Source: Bacteroidota bacterium (GTDB lineage Bacteria > Bacteroidota > Ignavibacteria > Ignavibacteriales > Ignavibacteriaceae). From it: a DNA stretch of 64,000 nucleotides. Position numbers and translations under genes: made by a program. Under the pieces are notes generated by a model. It ran no database searches. It had not been told where the DNA came from and saw only the letters and a program-made list of their open reading frames with translations. The stretch lies in the NCBI GenBank assembly GCA_021824145.1, contig JAKALM010000003.1, positions 144,553 to 208,552 on the forward strand, written 5' to 3'. Numbering within the stretch: the first letter of the stretch is position 1; each line of letters starts with the position of its first letter. Below are positions 47,273 through 56,371 of this stretch, piece by piece.

Positions 47273-47476
47273 ACTTAAAATATTTTAATTATTTAAATAA
47301 ATTATTTCTTAACTAAATTTAAGATTAATATTTAACTGAAGAATAAAATATCTTTAAAAATAATTTTAGTAGCATCTTAACAAGAAATGCAATAATTTTT
47401 CAAAGAAAAAGTAAACACTTAACAAATCGCTCATAAATTAAATCTATACTAAAATAATTAATTAAAGGGCACAATT

Positions 47477-47815
47477 ATGGAACAACAAAAGGTAGATATG
47501 TTTCTGATGTCTTACGGTAAATATTTCGAAGGTCATCAGCTGATGATGCTTCGGGATAAATTGACTACTTTAGACGATTCAAAATTCCTTCAGCTTCAAG
47601 CAGCTAATCTAAAAGATCCTACTACACTTCTTATTGTATCAATAATAGGAGGACACTTTGGTATAGATAGATTTCTTTTAGGCGAAGTTGGTTTAGGCAT
47701 AGCAAAATTACTAACTTGCGGCGGACTTGGGATTTGGACTATGGTAGATTGGTTTTTAATTATGGGAAGAACACGCGAAATAAATATGCAGAAAGTTCAA
47801 AGCGTTTTATATTAA
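47477..47815 (+). CDS. TM2-domain membrane protein
   Basis: 112 aa. An N-terminal soluble helical part (1-50) precedes two hydrophobic helices joined by a short turn containing GGHFGIDRFLLGEVGLGIAKLLTCGGLGIWTMVDWFLI, the TM2 signature (G-x-DRF-x-G, then GG-G-W-x-DW). TM2 proteins are small two-helix membrane proteins whose role is poorly known. It is the first of four very tightly packed genes (gaps 6, 0 and 1 bp) ending in an M48 peptidase. Confidence 0.9.
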   Translation: MEQQKVDMFLMSYGKYFEGHQLMMLRDKLTTLDDSKFLQLQAANLKDPTTLLIVSIIGGHFGIDRFLLGEVGLGIAKLLTCGGLGIWTMVDWFLIMGRTREINMQKVQSVLY

Positions 47816-47821
47816 TTATGA

Positions 47822-48235
47822 ATGAATAAGAAAAATCTCTATACATTCCTTTTGCTATTTTCATTAGCAGGATATATTTGGATTGCATGGAATGTTGAAA
47901 GTGGAGCGCATAATAAACCTATTGCTGATTTTTGTTTGTTCAAGGCTGTAACTCATATTCCATGCCCTTCTTGCGGAACTACACGTTCTTTAGTTTTTTT
48001 GGCAAACGGTCATCTTAAAAAATCATTCATAACAAATCCTTTCGGAATGTTAGCTGCAATTGCATTGTTCATTATTCCAATTTGGCTTATAACTGACATT
48101 TTTAGAGGTAAAGAAAGTTTTTTAAAATATTACAAACTTGGTGAAAAACTCGTTATTAAAAATAAGTGGATTTCCGTTACAGCCGTTTTAATTGTTTTGT
48201 TAAATTGGATTTGGAATATCACTAAAGGTTTATAG
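47822..48235 (+). CDS. DUF2752 membrane protein
   Basis: 137 aa with about three hydrophobic helices. The conserved motif HIPCPSCGTTRSLVFLANGHLKKSFITNPFG is the mark of DUF2752: a CxxCGxTRS box followed by the NPFG box. The Cys pair may bind metal or take part in redox chemistry; function not known. Genes of this family often stand beside TM2-domain genes, as here. Confidence 0.9.
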   Translation: MNKKNLYTFLLLFSLAGYIWIAWNVESGAHNKPIADFCLFKAVTHIPCPSCGTTRSLVFLANGHLKKSFITNPFGMLAAIALFIIPIWLITDIFRGKESFLKYYKLGEKLVIKNKWISVTAVLIVLLNWIWNITKGL

Positions 48236-48667
48236 ATGAATGGGAAAAATAATTTTCTTTATGCACCAAATGAAGATGAATCTGAAAAAGCTTCCAATAG
48301 TTATATTCTATCCTTAATAGCATTGATAACAGGTTTTCCAATTCCGTTGTTTAACCTTGTTGCTGCAATAATATTTTATCTGGGAAATAAAAAAGGTACA
48401 TACTTTGTGCGATGGCATTGTATGCAGGTTTTACTTGCTCATGTAATTACATTTGTTATTAATCTTATAGTAGTTGTTTGGGTTTTAGGAGTGCTGTTTT
48501 GGAATTTTAATTTAACTAATAATTTCATCGCCTTCATTATTACTGCAGCTGTTTTTAACTTAATTGAATTTATTGCTACTATTTATACGGCAATTAAAAC
48601 GCGAAAGGGATTACACATTTCTTGGTTAGTTATTGGACCATTAACAGATTTGTTTGTGAAAGAATAA
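48236..48667 (+). CDS. Three-helix membrane protein (DUF4870-like)
   Basis: 143 aa. Three hydrophobic helices (about 20-45, 60-88, 98-122). The segment ILSLIALITGFPIPLFNLVAAIIFYLGNKKGTYFVRWHCMQVLLAH recalls DUF4870 proteins, which have a helix, an NKK or RR turn, and HxxQ in the second helix. Its start codon directly follows the stop of the DUF2752 gene. Function unknown. Confidence 0.7.
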   Translation: MNGKNNFLYAPNEDESEKASNSYILSLIALITGFPIPLFNLVAAIIFYLGNKKGTYFVRWHCMQVLLAHVITFVINLIVVVWVLGVLFWNFNLTNNFIAFIITAAVFNLIEFIATIYTAIKTRKGLHISWLVIGPLTDLFVKE

Positions 48668-48668
48668 A

Positions 48669-49478
48669 ATGCATAAAGCATATTTACAGCTTACTTTATT
48701 AATGCTTCTATTTGTTGGTATCTGGCAGTTACTAAGTAAGATTAATTTTATTGAATTTTTACAAATCGAAAAACTGACAAACGAAAGTGAGAAAAAATTA
48801 GGTCAAGTAATACTTGATTCTATCAGAAAAGATAATCATGAATTAAATTCTGATAGCGTTTGTATTTATGTTGAAAAAATGAAATCAGAATTGTGTAAAG
48901 CCAATAATATCCCAGATTCTTCGATTTCAATTTATATTTTTGAAAACGATAATGTTAATGCTTTTACTCTTCCAAATTCTACCATAATTTTATATACTGG
49001 TTTAATTGAATACTGCAAAACTCCTGAAGAATTATGTGGAGTAATTGCCCATGAATTAGCTCATGTGGAACATCATGATGTTATGAAAAAATTAACGAGA
49101 GAAGTAGGCTCGTCGATGTTATTAACTTTAACAGGCGGCGCTGCAAGTGGAGGAATTGGAAAAGAAATTGTGAAGATTATCTCTTCAACAGCTTTTGATA
49201 GAAAACAGGAATCCGAAGCAGATAAATCAGCTGTAAAATATATGTCAAATGCCGGTGTTGATCCTGAAAATTTTGCAAATCTTTTATTTCGATTGTCTAA
49301 AGATAAAAATAATTTACCGAAACAATTTGAATGGCTGAGTAATCATCCAAATTCAAAAGACAGAGCTGAAGAAATCTTAAAATTCCGGCAAAAGATTAAC
49401 AAAAAATTTGAAAATAAATTTAGCGAAAGCAGTTGGCTTAAAGTAAAAAAAATTGTTGGTGAATCTTTCGAAAAATGA
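48669..49478 (+). CDS. M48 family metallopeptidase
   Basis: 269 aa. One N-terminal membrane helix (about 8-24), then a peptidase domain with HELAH (128-132) and the third zinc ligand in the KQESEADKSAVKYM helix, plus the preceding VNAFTLPNSTIILYTGL strand, all diagnostic of M48 (HtpX/BepA-like). It would cut or refold misfolded envelope proteins. It starts one base after the preceding membrane-protein gene, so the two are coupled, and closes the four-gene cluster. The cluster ends in a hairpin. Confidence 0.93.
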   Translation: MHKAYLQLTLLMLLFVGIWQLLSKINFIEFLQIEKLTNESEKKLGQVILDSIRKDNHELNSDSVCIYVEKMKSELCKANNIPDSSISIYIFENDNVNAFTLPNSTIILYTGLIEYCKTPEELCGVIAHELAHVEHHDVMKKLTREVGSSMLLTLTGGAASGGIGKEIVKIISSTAFDRKQESEADKSAVKYMSNAGVDPENFANLLFRLSKDKNNLPKQFEWLSNHPNSKDRAEEILKFRQKINKKFENKFSESSWLKVKKIVGESFEK

Positions 49479-49479
49479 A

Positions 49480-49524
49480 GAAACCATTCCCAAAAAGATA
49501 ATCAGTTAAATTGAGAATGGTTTC
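49480..49524 (+). terminator. Terminator-like hairpin after the M48 gene
   Basis: GAAACCATTCCCAA (49480-49493) and TTGAGAATGGTTTC (49511-49524) pair with one mismatch around a 17-base loop, starting one base after the stop codon. There is no clear T-run, so termination may be weak. Confidence 0.5.
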
Positions 49525-49602
49525 CGTAAGGCATTTAATCTTAATTATCAAATAAAATCAATTTAATTATTGATAAACGTATCCAATCTTTTAAACAAAT
49601 TA

Positions 49603-50031
49603 TTATGGATTAGTTGAAAGATAATCTTTATTATTATCTAAATAATCATGGTAAATTGCTGAACAAACTTCTCTAATTTTTTCTTCTTTGCTTAATTCAG
49701 AAAGATTTTTAATTGCTGCCAATCCGTAATCATTTCCAATATTATAAATTGACATTGCGGCGGAAAGTCTTGTAACAAAATCTTTGGATTGATCATTTAA
49801 TATATCAACCAAAGGTTTAACAGTTTCTTCTATTTTGTATAAGCCAGCATAATGGATACAGCTTTTTACCAATCCAACGTTTGATGATTTCAATCCCATA
49901 ACATATGATTTGATGTTATTCTCGCTCATTAATTTTTCTTTATCTCCAAGTCTTACCTTTCCAAATAAATTGGAAGTAATTAAAAGAACCAATACAAAGA
50001 CTGTAATGTTTTTCAAATAAATAATTTTCAT
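49603..50031 (-). CDS. Small secreted HEAT-repeat-like protein
   Basis: About 142 aa. I take the ATG at 50031 (MKIIYLKNITVFVLV) with AGGTGAG before it as Shine-Dalgarno, instead of an upstream GTG. A signal peptide ends near LFGKVR. The mature part holds helix-loop-helix repeats of the HEAT kind (NVGLVKSCIHYAGLYK, KPLVDILNDQSKDFVTRLSAAMSIYNIGN). Likely a periplasmic binding or scaffold protein; no enzyme motif. It is convergent with the M48 gene. Confidence 0.7.
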   Translation of the reverse strand: MKIIYLKNITVFVLVLLITSNLFGKVRLGDKEKLMSENNIKSYVMGLKSSNVGLVKSCIHYAGLYKIEETVKPLVDILNDQSKDFVTRLSAAMSIYNIGNDYGLAAIKNLSELSKEEKIREVCSAIYHDYLDNNKDYLSTNP

Positions 50032-50261
50032 TTCACTCACCTTTGTTTTTATTGTCTCACTTAAATAGACTCAAGAATTAAAAAAATGATTACAATAAAT
50101 GTGTGGGTGGAAAAAATGATAAATTAGCGGCCAAAAATCCTTATAAGAATCACTTTTAATAATAAAGAAAAAGTTTTTTGCTTTTAAGGAAACGTTATTT
50201 AGTAATTCAGCTATGTATTAAAAACCTAAACCGCAAGTAAAAAATTTAAATATTTTATTTC

Positions 50262-50290
50262 TTGACATCCTTTATCACCAACATTATTAT
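50262..50290 (+). promoter_or_regulatory. Promoter of the ROK-MFS-SIS operon
   Basis: TTGACA (50262-50267), 17 bp, TATTAT (50285-50290), a near-perfect sigma-70 promoter. Transcription would start near 50297, about 50 bp before the ATG at 50349. The rest of the 308-bp gap is AT-rich and holds nothing else I recognise. Confidence 0.65.
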
Positions 50291-50348
50291 TCTGCTGTAA
50301 AAATTTTATTAAGAACGTTTTTTATAATTTATTTATTAATAAAATAAA

Positions 50349-51302
50349 ATGGCTGTAATTGGTTTAGATTTGGGCGGGACAAAGATTGCTGCGGCAATTT
50401 TTAACAACAACGGAAATATTCTTAAAAAAGAATTAGTTCCGCTTGAAAAAAGAAAAGGAGCCGAAGTTGGCAATCTGATCAAAAGCACCTTAATTAATTT
50501 GATTGAATATAGCCATCAAGAAAAAATAAATATTGAAGCTATCGGCACATGTGTCCCTGGAATTAGTTATTCAAAAACCGGAAAAGTTTGGGCGCCAAAT
50601 ATTTCTGGCTGGGACAATTATCCATTGTTTGAAGATATTAATAGTATTTTGCCGAATGAAAATATAAAAGTTAAAATTGACAGCGACCGAGCTTGTTATA
50701 TCTTAGGAGAAAATTGGCAAGGTTCTGCAAAAGGTTGTAAAGATGCTATCTTTCTAGCTGTTGGAACAGGAATTGGCGCTGGAATTTTAGTTAATGGTGA
50801 GGTTTTGCGCGGTTCAAATGATATTGGTGGAGCAATTGGCTGGCTTGCATTAGATCGTCCGTTTCAACAAAAATATGTTTCTTGCGGCTGTTTTGAATAT
50901 CATGCTTCAGGCGAAGGATTAGCAAAAGTAGCAAAAGAAATTTTGTTGGAAGAAAAAAATTATTTGGGAATTTTAAAATTAAAATCGGCAGACGAAATTA
51001 CTTCTTATGATTTATTCGAAGCATATAAAGCTAACGACCCTGTTGCCATTAAAGTTTTTAATATTGCAATCGAATTTTGGGGAATGACAGTTGCAAATCT
51101 TGTTAGTTTATTCAATCCAGAAAAAATAATTTTTGGCGGCGGTGTTTTTGGGCCGGCAATTCAATTCTTGGATAAAATCTTTGCTGAAGCTAAAAAATGG
51201 GCTCAGCCGATCAGTATAAATCAAGTGAAACTTGAACCTTCACTTCTTGGAAGTGATGCTGGATTATTTGGCGCAGGATATTTAGCTATTAAAAATATTT
51301 AA
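50349..51302 (+). CDS. ROK family sugar kinase
   Basis: 317 aa. N-terminal phosphate loop IGLDLGGTKIAAAIFNNNG, the catalytic Asp in KIDSDRACYILGE, FLAVGTGIGAGILVNGEVLRG and the zinc-binding CGCFEYHASGEGL typical of ROK kinases, without an N-terminal helix-turn-helix, so it is an enzyme rather than a repressor. It phosphorylates glucose or an amino sugar. Followed at 25 bp by a sugar-type MFS transporter and then a SIS-domain protein, so the three form a carbohydrate uptake and phosphorylation unit. Confidence 0.92.
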   Translation: MAVIGLDLGGTKIAAAIFNNNGNILKKELVPLEKRKGAEVGNLIKSTLINLIEYSHQEKINIEAIGTCVPGISYSKTGKVWAPNISGWDNYPLFEDINSILPNENIKVKIDSDRACYILGENWQGSAKGCKDAIFLAVGTGIGAGILVNGEVLRGSNDIGGAIGWLALDRPFQQKYVSCGCFEYHASGEGLAKVAKEILLEEKNYLGILKLKSADEITSYDLFEAYKANDPVAIKVFNIAIEFWGMTVANLVSLFNPEKIIFGGGVFGPAIQFLDKIFAEAKKWAQPISINQVKLEPSLLGSDAGLFGAGYLAIKNI

Positions 51303-51326
51303 AACTTTACAAAATGAAAAACAAAA

Positions 51327-52487
51327 ATGTATAAAAGAAGTTTAGTTTTTGCGGCTGCTTGTTTAGGAATGCTTCTGTTCGGAATCGTAATGATTTCGCT
51401 CGGCACTATCAATACTTTTCTTACTTCTAAATTTAATTTGGATCAATTAACTGTCGGTTCATTAGCGGCGCTTCTTCCAATTGGAATTCTTTTAGGTTCT
51501 TTATTCTTCGGCCCAATCGTTGACCGATATAGTTATAAAAATTTATTAATCATCTGCTCCTTTATAATTTTTGTTGCTTTCGAAGGAATAGCTTTCGCAT
51601 CATCATTTTTCATTTTGCAATTAGCGTTTTTTCTAATTGGTTTTGGAGGTGGAATAATAAATGGCGGAACAAATGCTTTAGTTGCAGATATTAGCTCCGA
51701 AGGTAAAGGCGCTAATTTAAGTTTACTCGGTGTTTTTTACGGAATCGGCGCGTTAGGAATGCCAACTGTTACTGCGTTGCTTTCAAAATTTTTTCCTTAC
51801 GAAACAATAATAAAAGGCACTGGATTGATAGTTTTAATTCCTGTGGTTTATTTTTTTCTAGTTAAATTCCCTTTGCCAAAACAGTCCCAAGGCTTCCCTA
51901 TAAAAAAAGCATTTGAACTAATTAAAGAAAGTTCGCTTTTACTTTTAGGTTTCATTTTATTTTTTGAAAGCGGCTTGGAAGGAATTGTAAACAACTGGAG
52001 TACAACTTATTTTGGGAAAGCAATTAATCTTACGACCAATAATGCTTTAATTACATTAACTGTGTTGGCAATCAGCTTAACAATTACAAGATTAATTCTC
52101 GGAGGATTACTTAAAAAAATTCCTTCTTTTATGGTTCTTTATGTTTGTATATTTTTTGCAGTAACCGGCAGTATAATTCTTCTTATCGGTAAAGATTTTG
52201 TCTCTGCAATTTTCGCAATGATATTTTTCGGAATTGGTTTCGCCGCGGCTTTTCCAGTGATTTTGGGATACATAGGAGAAATTTATAAAAATCTTTCCGG
52301 AACAGCTTTCAGCATTGCATTGGTAATCGCACTTATCGGGAATACTCTTTTGAATTATACGACCGGAGTTGTTTCGCAAACTTACGGAATTCAAAAATTC
52401 CCAATAATAATTATTATTTCTCTAATAATAATGATTATTCTTCTTTCAATTACATTAAGAAAGATTTCGACAAAAGTTAAAATTTAA
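51327..52487 (+). CDS. MFS transporter (probable sugar permease)
   Basis: 386 aa with twelve predicted hydrophobic helices. The loop 2-3 motif GPIVDRYSYKNLL (MFS motif A variant G-x-x-x-D-R-x-x-x) and the GFGGGIINGGTNALVADIS stretch are typical of sugar-transporting MFS such as the FucP-like group. It is placed between a ROK kinase and a SIS-domain phospho-sugar protein, which supports sugar uptake. The substrate cannot be named from sequence. Confidence 0.88.
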   Translation: MYKRSLVFAAACLGMLLFGIVMISLGTINTFLTSKFNLDQLTVGSLAALLPIGILLGSLFFGPIVDRYSYKNLLIICSFIIFVAFEGIAFASSFFILQLAFFLIGFGGGIINGGTNALVADISSEGKGANLSLLGVFYGIGALGMPTVTALLSKFFPYETIIKGTGLIVLIPVVYFFLVKFPLPKQSQGFPIKKAFELIKESSLLLLGFILFFESGLEGIVNNWSTTYFGKAINLTTNNALITLTVLAISLTITRLILGGLLKKIPSFMVLYVCIFFAVTGSIILLIGKDFVSAIFAMIFFGIGFAAAFPVILGYIGEIYKNLSGTAFSIALVIALIGNTLLNYTTGVVSQTYGIQKFPIIIIISLIIMIILLSITLRKISTKVKI

Positions 52488-52526
52488 AAACTAAGAATTA
52501 AAAATTTAATTTTATTAAAAGGAGCA

Positions 52527-53291
52527 ATGATGTTAGCTAAACAATGGTTAGATAATTCAAGAAATGTAATGAATAAAATTGAATCGACTCAAATGGAAAA
52601 TATTGAAAAAGCAGCCAAGATAATGGCGGACACAATCCAGGCAGGGCGTTGGGTTCATACTTTTGGCTGTGGACATGCAACTTTACCAATTGAAGAGATG
52701 TATCCTCGTATTGGAGGTTTTGTAGGATTTCATCCAATGATTGAATTGCCTTTAACTTTTTTTACAAATATTGTTGGCGGAATGAGTGTTCATCAATTTG
52801 TATTTTTAGAACGAGTTGAAGGCTATGGCGTAGAAATTATGAAAGGTTATAATTTCGATTCAAGAGATATAATGTGGCTTTTTTCCCACACCGGAATTAA
52901 CAACGTTAATATTGATATCGCACTCGAATCAAAAAAACGCGGAATGAAAGTTATTGTTTTTGGTTCTGCAAAAGAAGCTGAAGGAAAACAAACACGTCAC
53001 TCATGCGGCAAAACTATTTTTGATCTTGCTGATCTTGTTGTCGATACTTGCGTACCTATTCAAGATGCTTCAGTTGATTTGAAACATCATGTGGATAAAA
53101 TTGGACCGGTTTCTACAATGGCTTTTGTAACTGCTGTATGGATGACTATTACAACTGTAGCAGAAATTCTTGAAGAAAGAGGAGTAAAACTTTTTATCCA
53201 TCCTTCGCATAATGTTCCGGGAGACTTGACTGCAAGACAGCGTTTGGAAGAAGCATTAGCGGAATATAAACGAAGAATTGTTGGAGTTTAA
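52527..53291 (+). CDS. SIS-domain phosphosugar protein (UPF0309 type)
   Basis: 254 aa. A single SIS domain; the segment GRWVHTFGCGHATLPIEEMYPRIGGFVGFHPM and the strand DIMWLFSHTGINNVNIDIALESKKRGMKVIVFGS belong to the UPF0309 group of SIS proteins, which bind or isomerise phosphosugars. A strong Shine-Dalgarno (AAAAGGAGC) precedes the ATG. It is the third gene of the ROK-MFS-SIS cluster and probably acts on the sugar phosphate made by the ROK kinase. A hairpin follows it. Confidence 0.88.
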   Translation: MMLAKQWLDNSRNVMNKIESTQMENIEKAAKIMADTIQAGRWVHTFGCGHATLPIEEMYPRIGGFVGFHPMIELPLTFFTNIVGGMSVHQFVFLERVEGYGVEIMKGYNFDSRDIMWLFSHTGINNVNIDIALESKKRGMKVIVFGSAKEAEGKQTRHSCGKTIFDLADLVVDTCVPIQDASVDLKHHVDKIGPVSTMAFVTAVWMTITTVAEILEERGVKLFIHPSHNVPGDLTARQRLEEALAEYKRRIVGV

Positions 53292-53308
53292 TTATATTTT
53301 TGTTTAAC

Positions 53309-53348
53309 AAGTAGGAAGTAAACATTAAAATATGATTTACTCCTACTT
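53309..53348 (+). terminator. Hairpin after the SIS-domain gene
   Basis: AAGTAGGAAGTAAA (53309-53322) and TTTACTCCTACTT (53336-53348) form 13 pairs with one bulged A. It lies just after the stop codon, and there is no T-run after it, so it is a moderate terminator candidate at the end of the ROK-MFS-SIS unit. Confidence 0.5.
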
Positions 53349-53369
53349 CTAAAGTTAATAATTTAAAGC

Positions 53370-54032
53370 ATGAAATTTTATTTTAATAATGCTTTAATAT
53401 TATCCACTCTTTTTTTCGTAATTAACATTGAAGCTCAAAATAAATTTGTGTTTGAGCTAGCAACTGGAATTCCTTATAATTTCCCAATGCCGCTTACCAT
53501 CAGACAGGCCGGTGAGAATAACATCCATCTTACTGCTCAATATGATTCACGTCCTTTTGAAGTTCCGATATTTTGGGATTGGCGAATTGGTTATTGGAAC
53601 AACACCACCGGCTGGGAACTTGAAGCAATTCATCATAAACTTTTCTTAAATAACAAACCTTCCGAAATTCAGCAATTTGATATCTCACATGGAATAAATT
53701 TAGTTATAATCAACCGATGCTTTATAAAAGATGGTTTTATTTTAAAAGCCGGTGCGGGAATTTCATTAACTCATCCAGAAAATATTATTCGATCACAAAA
53801 GTTAAGTGAAGATAGTGGAATATTTAATCAAGGTTATTATGTCAGCGGCCCGGCAGTTTTATTTTCCGGCGGTAAAAGATTTTACTTTCAAGAGAATATT
53901 TTCGTAATTATAGAATCTAAACTTGCGTTATCATATTCAAATGTTCCAATTGCGAATGGCAATTCAGATGTTTATAATGTTGCCGTAATGCTTACATTTG
54001 GAATTGGAACTGATTTTCTTAAACTTAACTAA
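53370..54032 (+). CDS. Outer-membrane beta-barrel protein, function unknown
   Basis: 220 aa with a signal peptide (cleavage near NIEAQNK). The mature part is built of short amphipathic strands with frequent aromatics (WDWRIGYWNNTTGWELEAIHHK, FILKAGAGISLTHPE, VAVMLTFGIGTDF), which suggests a small outer-membrane barrel. It lies 12 bp upstream of an M1 peptidase gene on the same strand. No specific function can be assigned. Confidence 0.65.
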   Translation: MKFYFNNALILSTLFFVINIEAQNKFVFELATGIPYNFPMPLTIRQAGENNIHLTAQYDSRPFEVPIFWDWRIGYWNNTTGWELEAIHHKLFLNNKPSEIQQFDISHGINLVIINRCFIKDGFILKAGAGISLTHPENIIRSQKLSEDSGIFNQGYYVSGPAVLFSGGKRFYFQENIFVIIESKLALSYSNVPIANGNSDVYNVAVMLTFGIGTDFLKLN

Positions 54033-54044
54033 CCACATTTTACA

Positions 54045-55685
54045 ATGAAAAATATTTTAAATACGATTATTATTTCACTCATCGTAATCTTTTCTGCAAA
54101 ACCAGATCAATACCAGCGCAATCCTAATATTGATGTGTTGAATTATACTTTCAAATTGTCATTGAGTGATTCAACTGACTCAATTACTGGCGAAGCTATT
54201 TTAAAAATTAAATTTCTTTCAGATGGAATTAAGAAAATAACACTTGATTTTGTTGATAAAGAATCAACATCAAATTATGGAATGATTGTAAGTGAAGTGA
54301 GTGAAAGCAATGTACCAATTAAATTTTTACAATCAGATAAAAAAATAATAATTGATTTTATCTCGCCTTCAGTAAAAGACTCTATAAAATTAATTTCAAT
54401 AAAATATTCTGGCATTCCGAAAGATGGTTTAATAATTTCTAAAAATAAATTTGGTGATCGAACTTTTTTTGGCGACAATTGGCCTGACAGAGCTCATTAC
54501 TGGCTTCCCACAATTGATCATCCTTACGACAAAGCAACTTGTGATTTTTTCATAACAGCACCTTCATATTATCAAGTAATTGCAAATGGAAAGTTAGTTG
54601 AAAAAATTAATTTAAATAAAAATTTTACTCTAACTCATTGGAAAGAAAGCGAACCAATATCAACTTATCTGATGGTAATCGGAGTTTCAAAATTTGCAGT
54701 TCAATATTTGCAACCGTTTGCTGAAAAAAACGAGAATGAGAAATGCATTCCGATTGAAACTTGGGTTTATCCACAAGATAGAGAAAAAGGATTTTATGAT
54801 TTTAGTCGGGCCGAAAGAATTATTAAACTATTCACTAATTTAATTGGGCCATTTCCTTATGAAAAACTTGCTAATGTTGAATCAAAAACGATTTATGGAG
54901 GTATGGAGAATGCGAGTAATATTTTTTATTCCGAAAATGAAATTATAGGAGAGAGAAAAAATTTAGTCACAATTGCACATGAAACTGCACACCAGTGGTT
55001 TGGAGATGCTGTTACTGAAAATGATTGGAACCACATTTGGCTCAGTGAAGGTTTTGCAACTTTCTTCCAAAATGTTTTTATCGAACATGAATTCGGCAAA
55101 GACAGTCTGATCAATTCTATGAAACTTGAGCGGCAGCAAGTTATAAATTATGATGAAAGAAATCCGTATTCGCCTTTGGTTGATACCACAATAACAAATC
55201 TTATTGGACTTTTGAACATTAATTCATATCAAAAAGGAAGCTGGGTTTTAAGAATGCTGATGCATCAAATAGGAGAAGAAAATTTTTGGAAAGGAATTCA
55301 GCTTTATTATAAAACATTTAGGAATAAAAATGTTATGACGGAAGATTTTGAGGAAATAATGGAAAAAGTTTCCAAAGAAAATCTTAAATGGTTTTTTATT
55401 GAATGGATTTATAAACCTGGCTTTCCTATTCTTCAAGGAAACTGGCGATATGAAAACAAAAAAATAATTCTTTCGCTAAATCAGATTCAAGCATTCAATA
55501 ATTCATTTCAATTTCCAATAGAAGTTGGCATTTTCTTTAATAATAAAACTAAACCAATCATAAAAATTGTAAAAATTGAAAAATCAAAAAATACTTTCAC
55601 ATTTAATTTTGATAAAAAACCTGATAAAATAGTTCTTGATCCAGATACATGGCTATTAATGAAGTCAGATTTCAAACAAGAATAA
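54045..55685 (+). CDS. M1 family metallopeptidase (aminopeptidase-like), secreted
   Basis: 546 aa with a short N-terminal hydrophobic stretch that may be a signal peptide. The GxMEN-type exopeptidase motif reads YGGMENASNIFY, and the zinc motif is TIAHETAHQWFGDAVTENDWNHIWLSEGFATF (HExxH plus the downstream Glu, near residues 311-333). The C-terminal beta domain ends near residue 546; the large helical domain of classical aminopeptidase N is missing, as in many M1 enzymes of Bacteroidota. It trims peptides outside the cytoplasm. It is 12 bp after a barrel protein gene. Confidence 0.93.
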   Translation: MKNILNTIIISLIVIFSAKPDQYQRNPNIDVLNYTFKLSLSDSTDSITGEAILKIKFLSDGIKKITLDFVDKESTSNYGMIVSEVSESNVPIKFLQSDKKIIIDFISPSVKDSIKLISIKYSGIPKDGLIISKNKFGDRTFFGDNWPDRAHYWLPTIDHPYDKATCDFFITAPSYYQVIANGKLVEKINLNKNFTLTHWKESEPISTYLMVIGVSKFAVQYLQPFAEKNENEKCIPIETWVYPQDREKGFYDFSRAERIIKLFTNLIGPFPYEKLANVESKTIYGGMENASNIFYSENEIIGERKNLVTIAHETAHQWFGDAVTENDWNHIWLSEGFATFFQNVFIEHEFGKDSLINSMKLERQQVINYDERNPYSPLVDTTITNLIGLLNINSYQKGSWVLRMLMHQIGEENFWKGIQLYYKTFRNKNVMTEDFEEIMEKVSKENLKWFFIEWIYKPGFPILQGNWRYENKKIILSLNQIQAFNNSFQFPIEVGIFFNNKTKPIIKIVKIEKSKNTFTFNFDKKPDKIVLDPDTWLLMKSDFKQE

Positions 55686-55780
55686 AAACATGATCAATTT
55701 AATTTTATATTATTGGATTAAATCTTTTTATTCCAATTATCATCCTATTATTAAATAATTTCAATAAAATTTTAGAATTA

Positions 55781-56371
55781 ATGAAAACTCAAAAACAAAA
55801 GTCGTTCAAAAGAAATTTATTTGAGTGGGGAATAATAATTAGCATTATTGCGGTGTTATACTATACGGGATTATATTCTGTTGTGATTAGCCGCGTTCAA
55901 CAAGTGATACTGCTTACCGGAATATTTCAACCGGAGATAAATATTCCAGTGGATAAGCAGCAGCCTGCTGATTTCAATTTAAGTTTAATTAGCACTAATA
56001 ATAACTTTGTTAATCTTGGCCATTATAAAGGCAAAATAATTTTTCTCAATTTTTGGGCTTCGTGGTGCCCACCTTGCAGAGCCGAAATGCCAACAATCCA
56101 GAAACTTTATGATAAATTGAAAAACAGAAAAGATATCGATTTCGTTTTGGTTTCATTAGACAACAATTATGAAAAAGGAGAAAAGTTTATTCATGAAGAG
56201 GGATTCACTTTTCCAGTTTACTATCTAAACAGTAGGCTGCCAAACATTTATAACACGGAAACCATTCCATCAACTTTTGTTATTTCAAAAGAAGGAAAAA
56301 TTGTTGCTAAGAGAATTGGGATGGCAGATTATGATACAAAAAAGTTTTATAACTTTTTAAATAGCCTTTAA
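55781..56371 (+). CDS. TlpA-like membrane-anchored thioredoxin
   Basis: 196 aa. One N-terminal membrane anchor (about 17-38), then a thioredoxin-like domain with active-site Cys96 and Cys99 in FWASWCPPCRAEMPT and the cis-Pro region TIPSTFVIS. It is the TlpA/ResA type of thiol-disulfide oxidoreductase that works in the periplasm, often for cytochrome c maturation or envelope protein repair. It overlaps the convergent gene at 56368 by 4 bp. Confidence 0.92.
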   Translation: MKTQKQKSFKRNLFEWGIIISIIAVLYYTGLYSVVISRVQQVILLTGIFQPEINIPVDKQQPADFNLSLISTNNNFVNLGHYKGKIIFLNFWASWCPPCRAEMPTIQKLYDKLKNRKDIDFVLVSLDNNYEKGEKFIHEEGFTFPVYYLNSRLPNIYNTETIPSTFVISKEGKIVAKRIGMADYDTKKFYNFLNSL

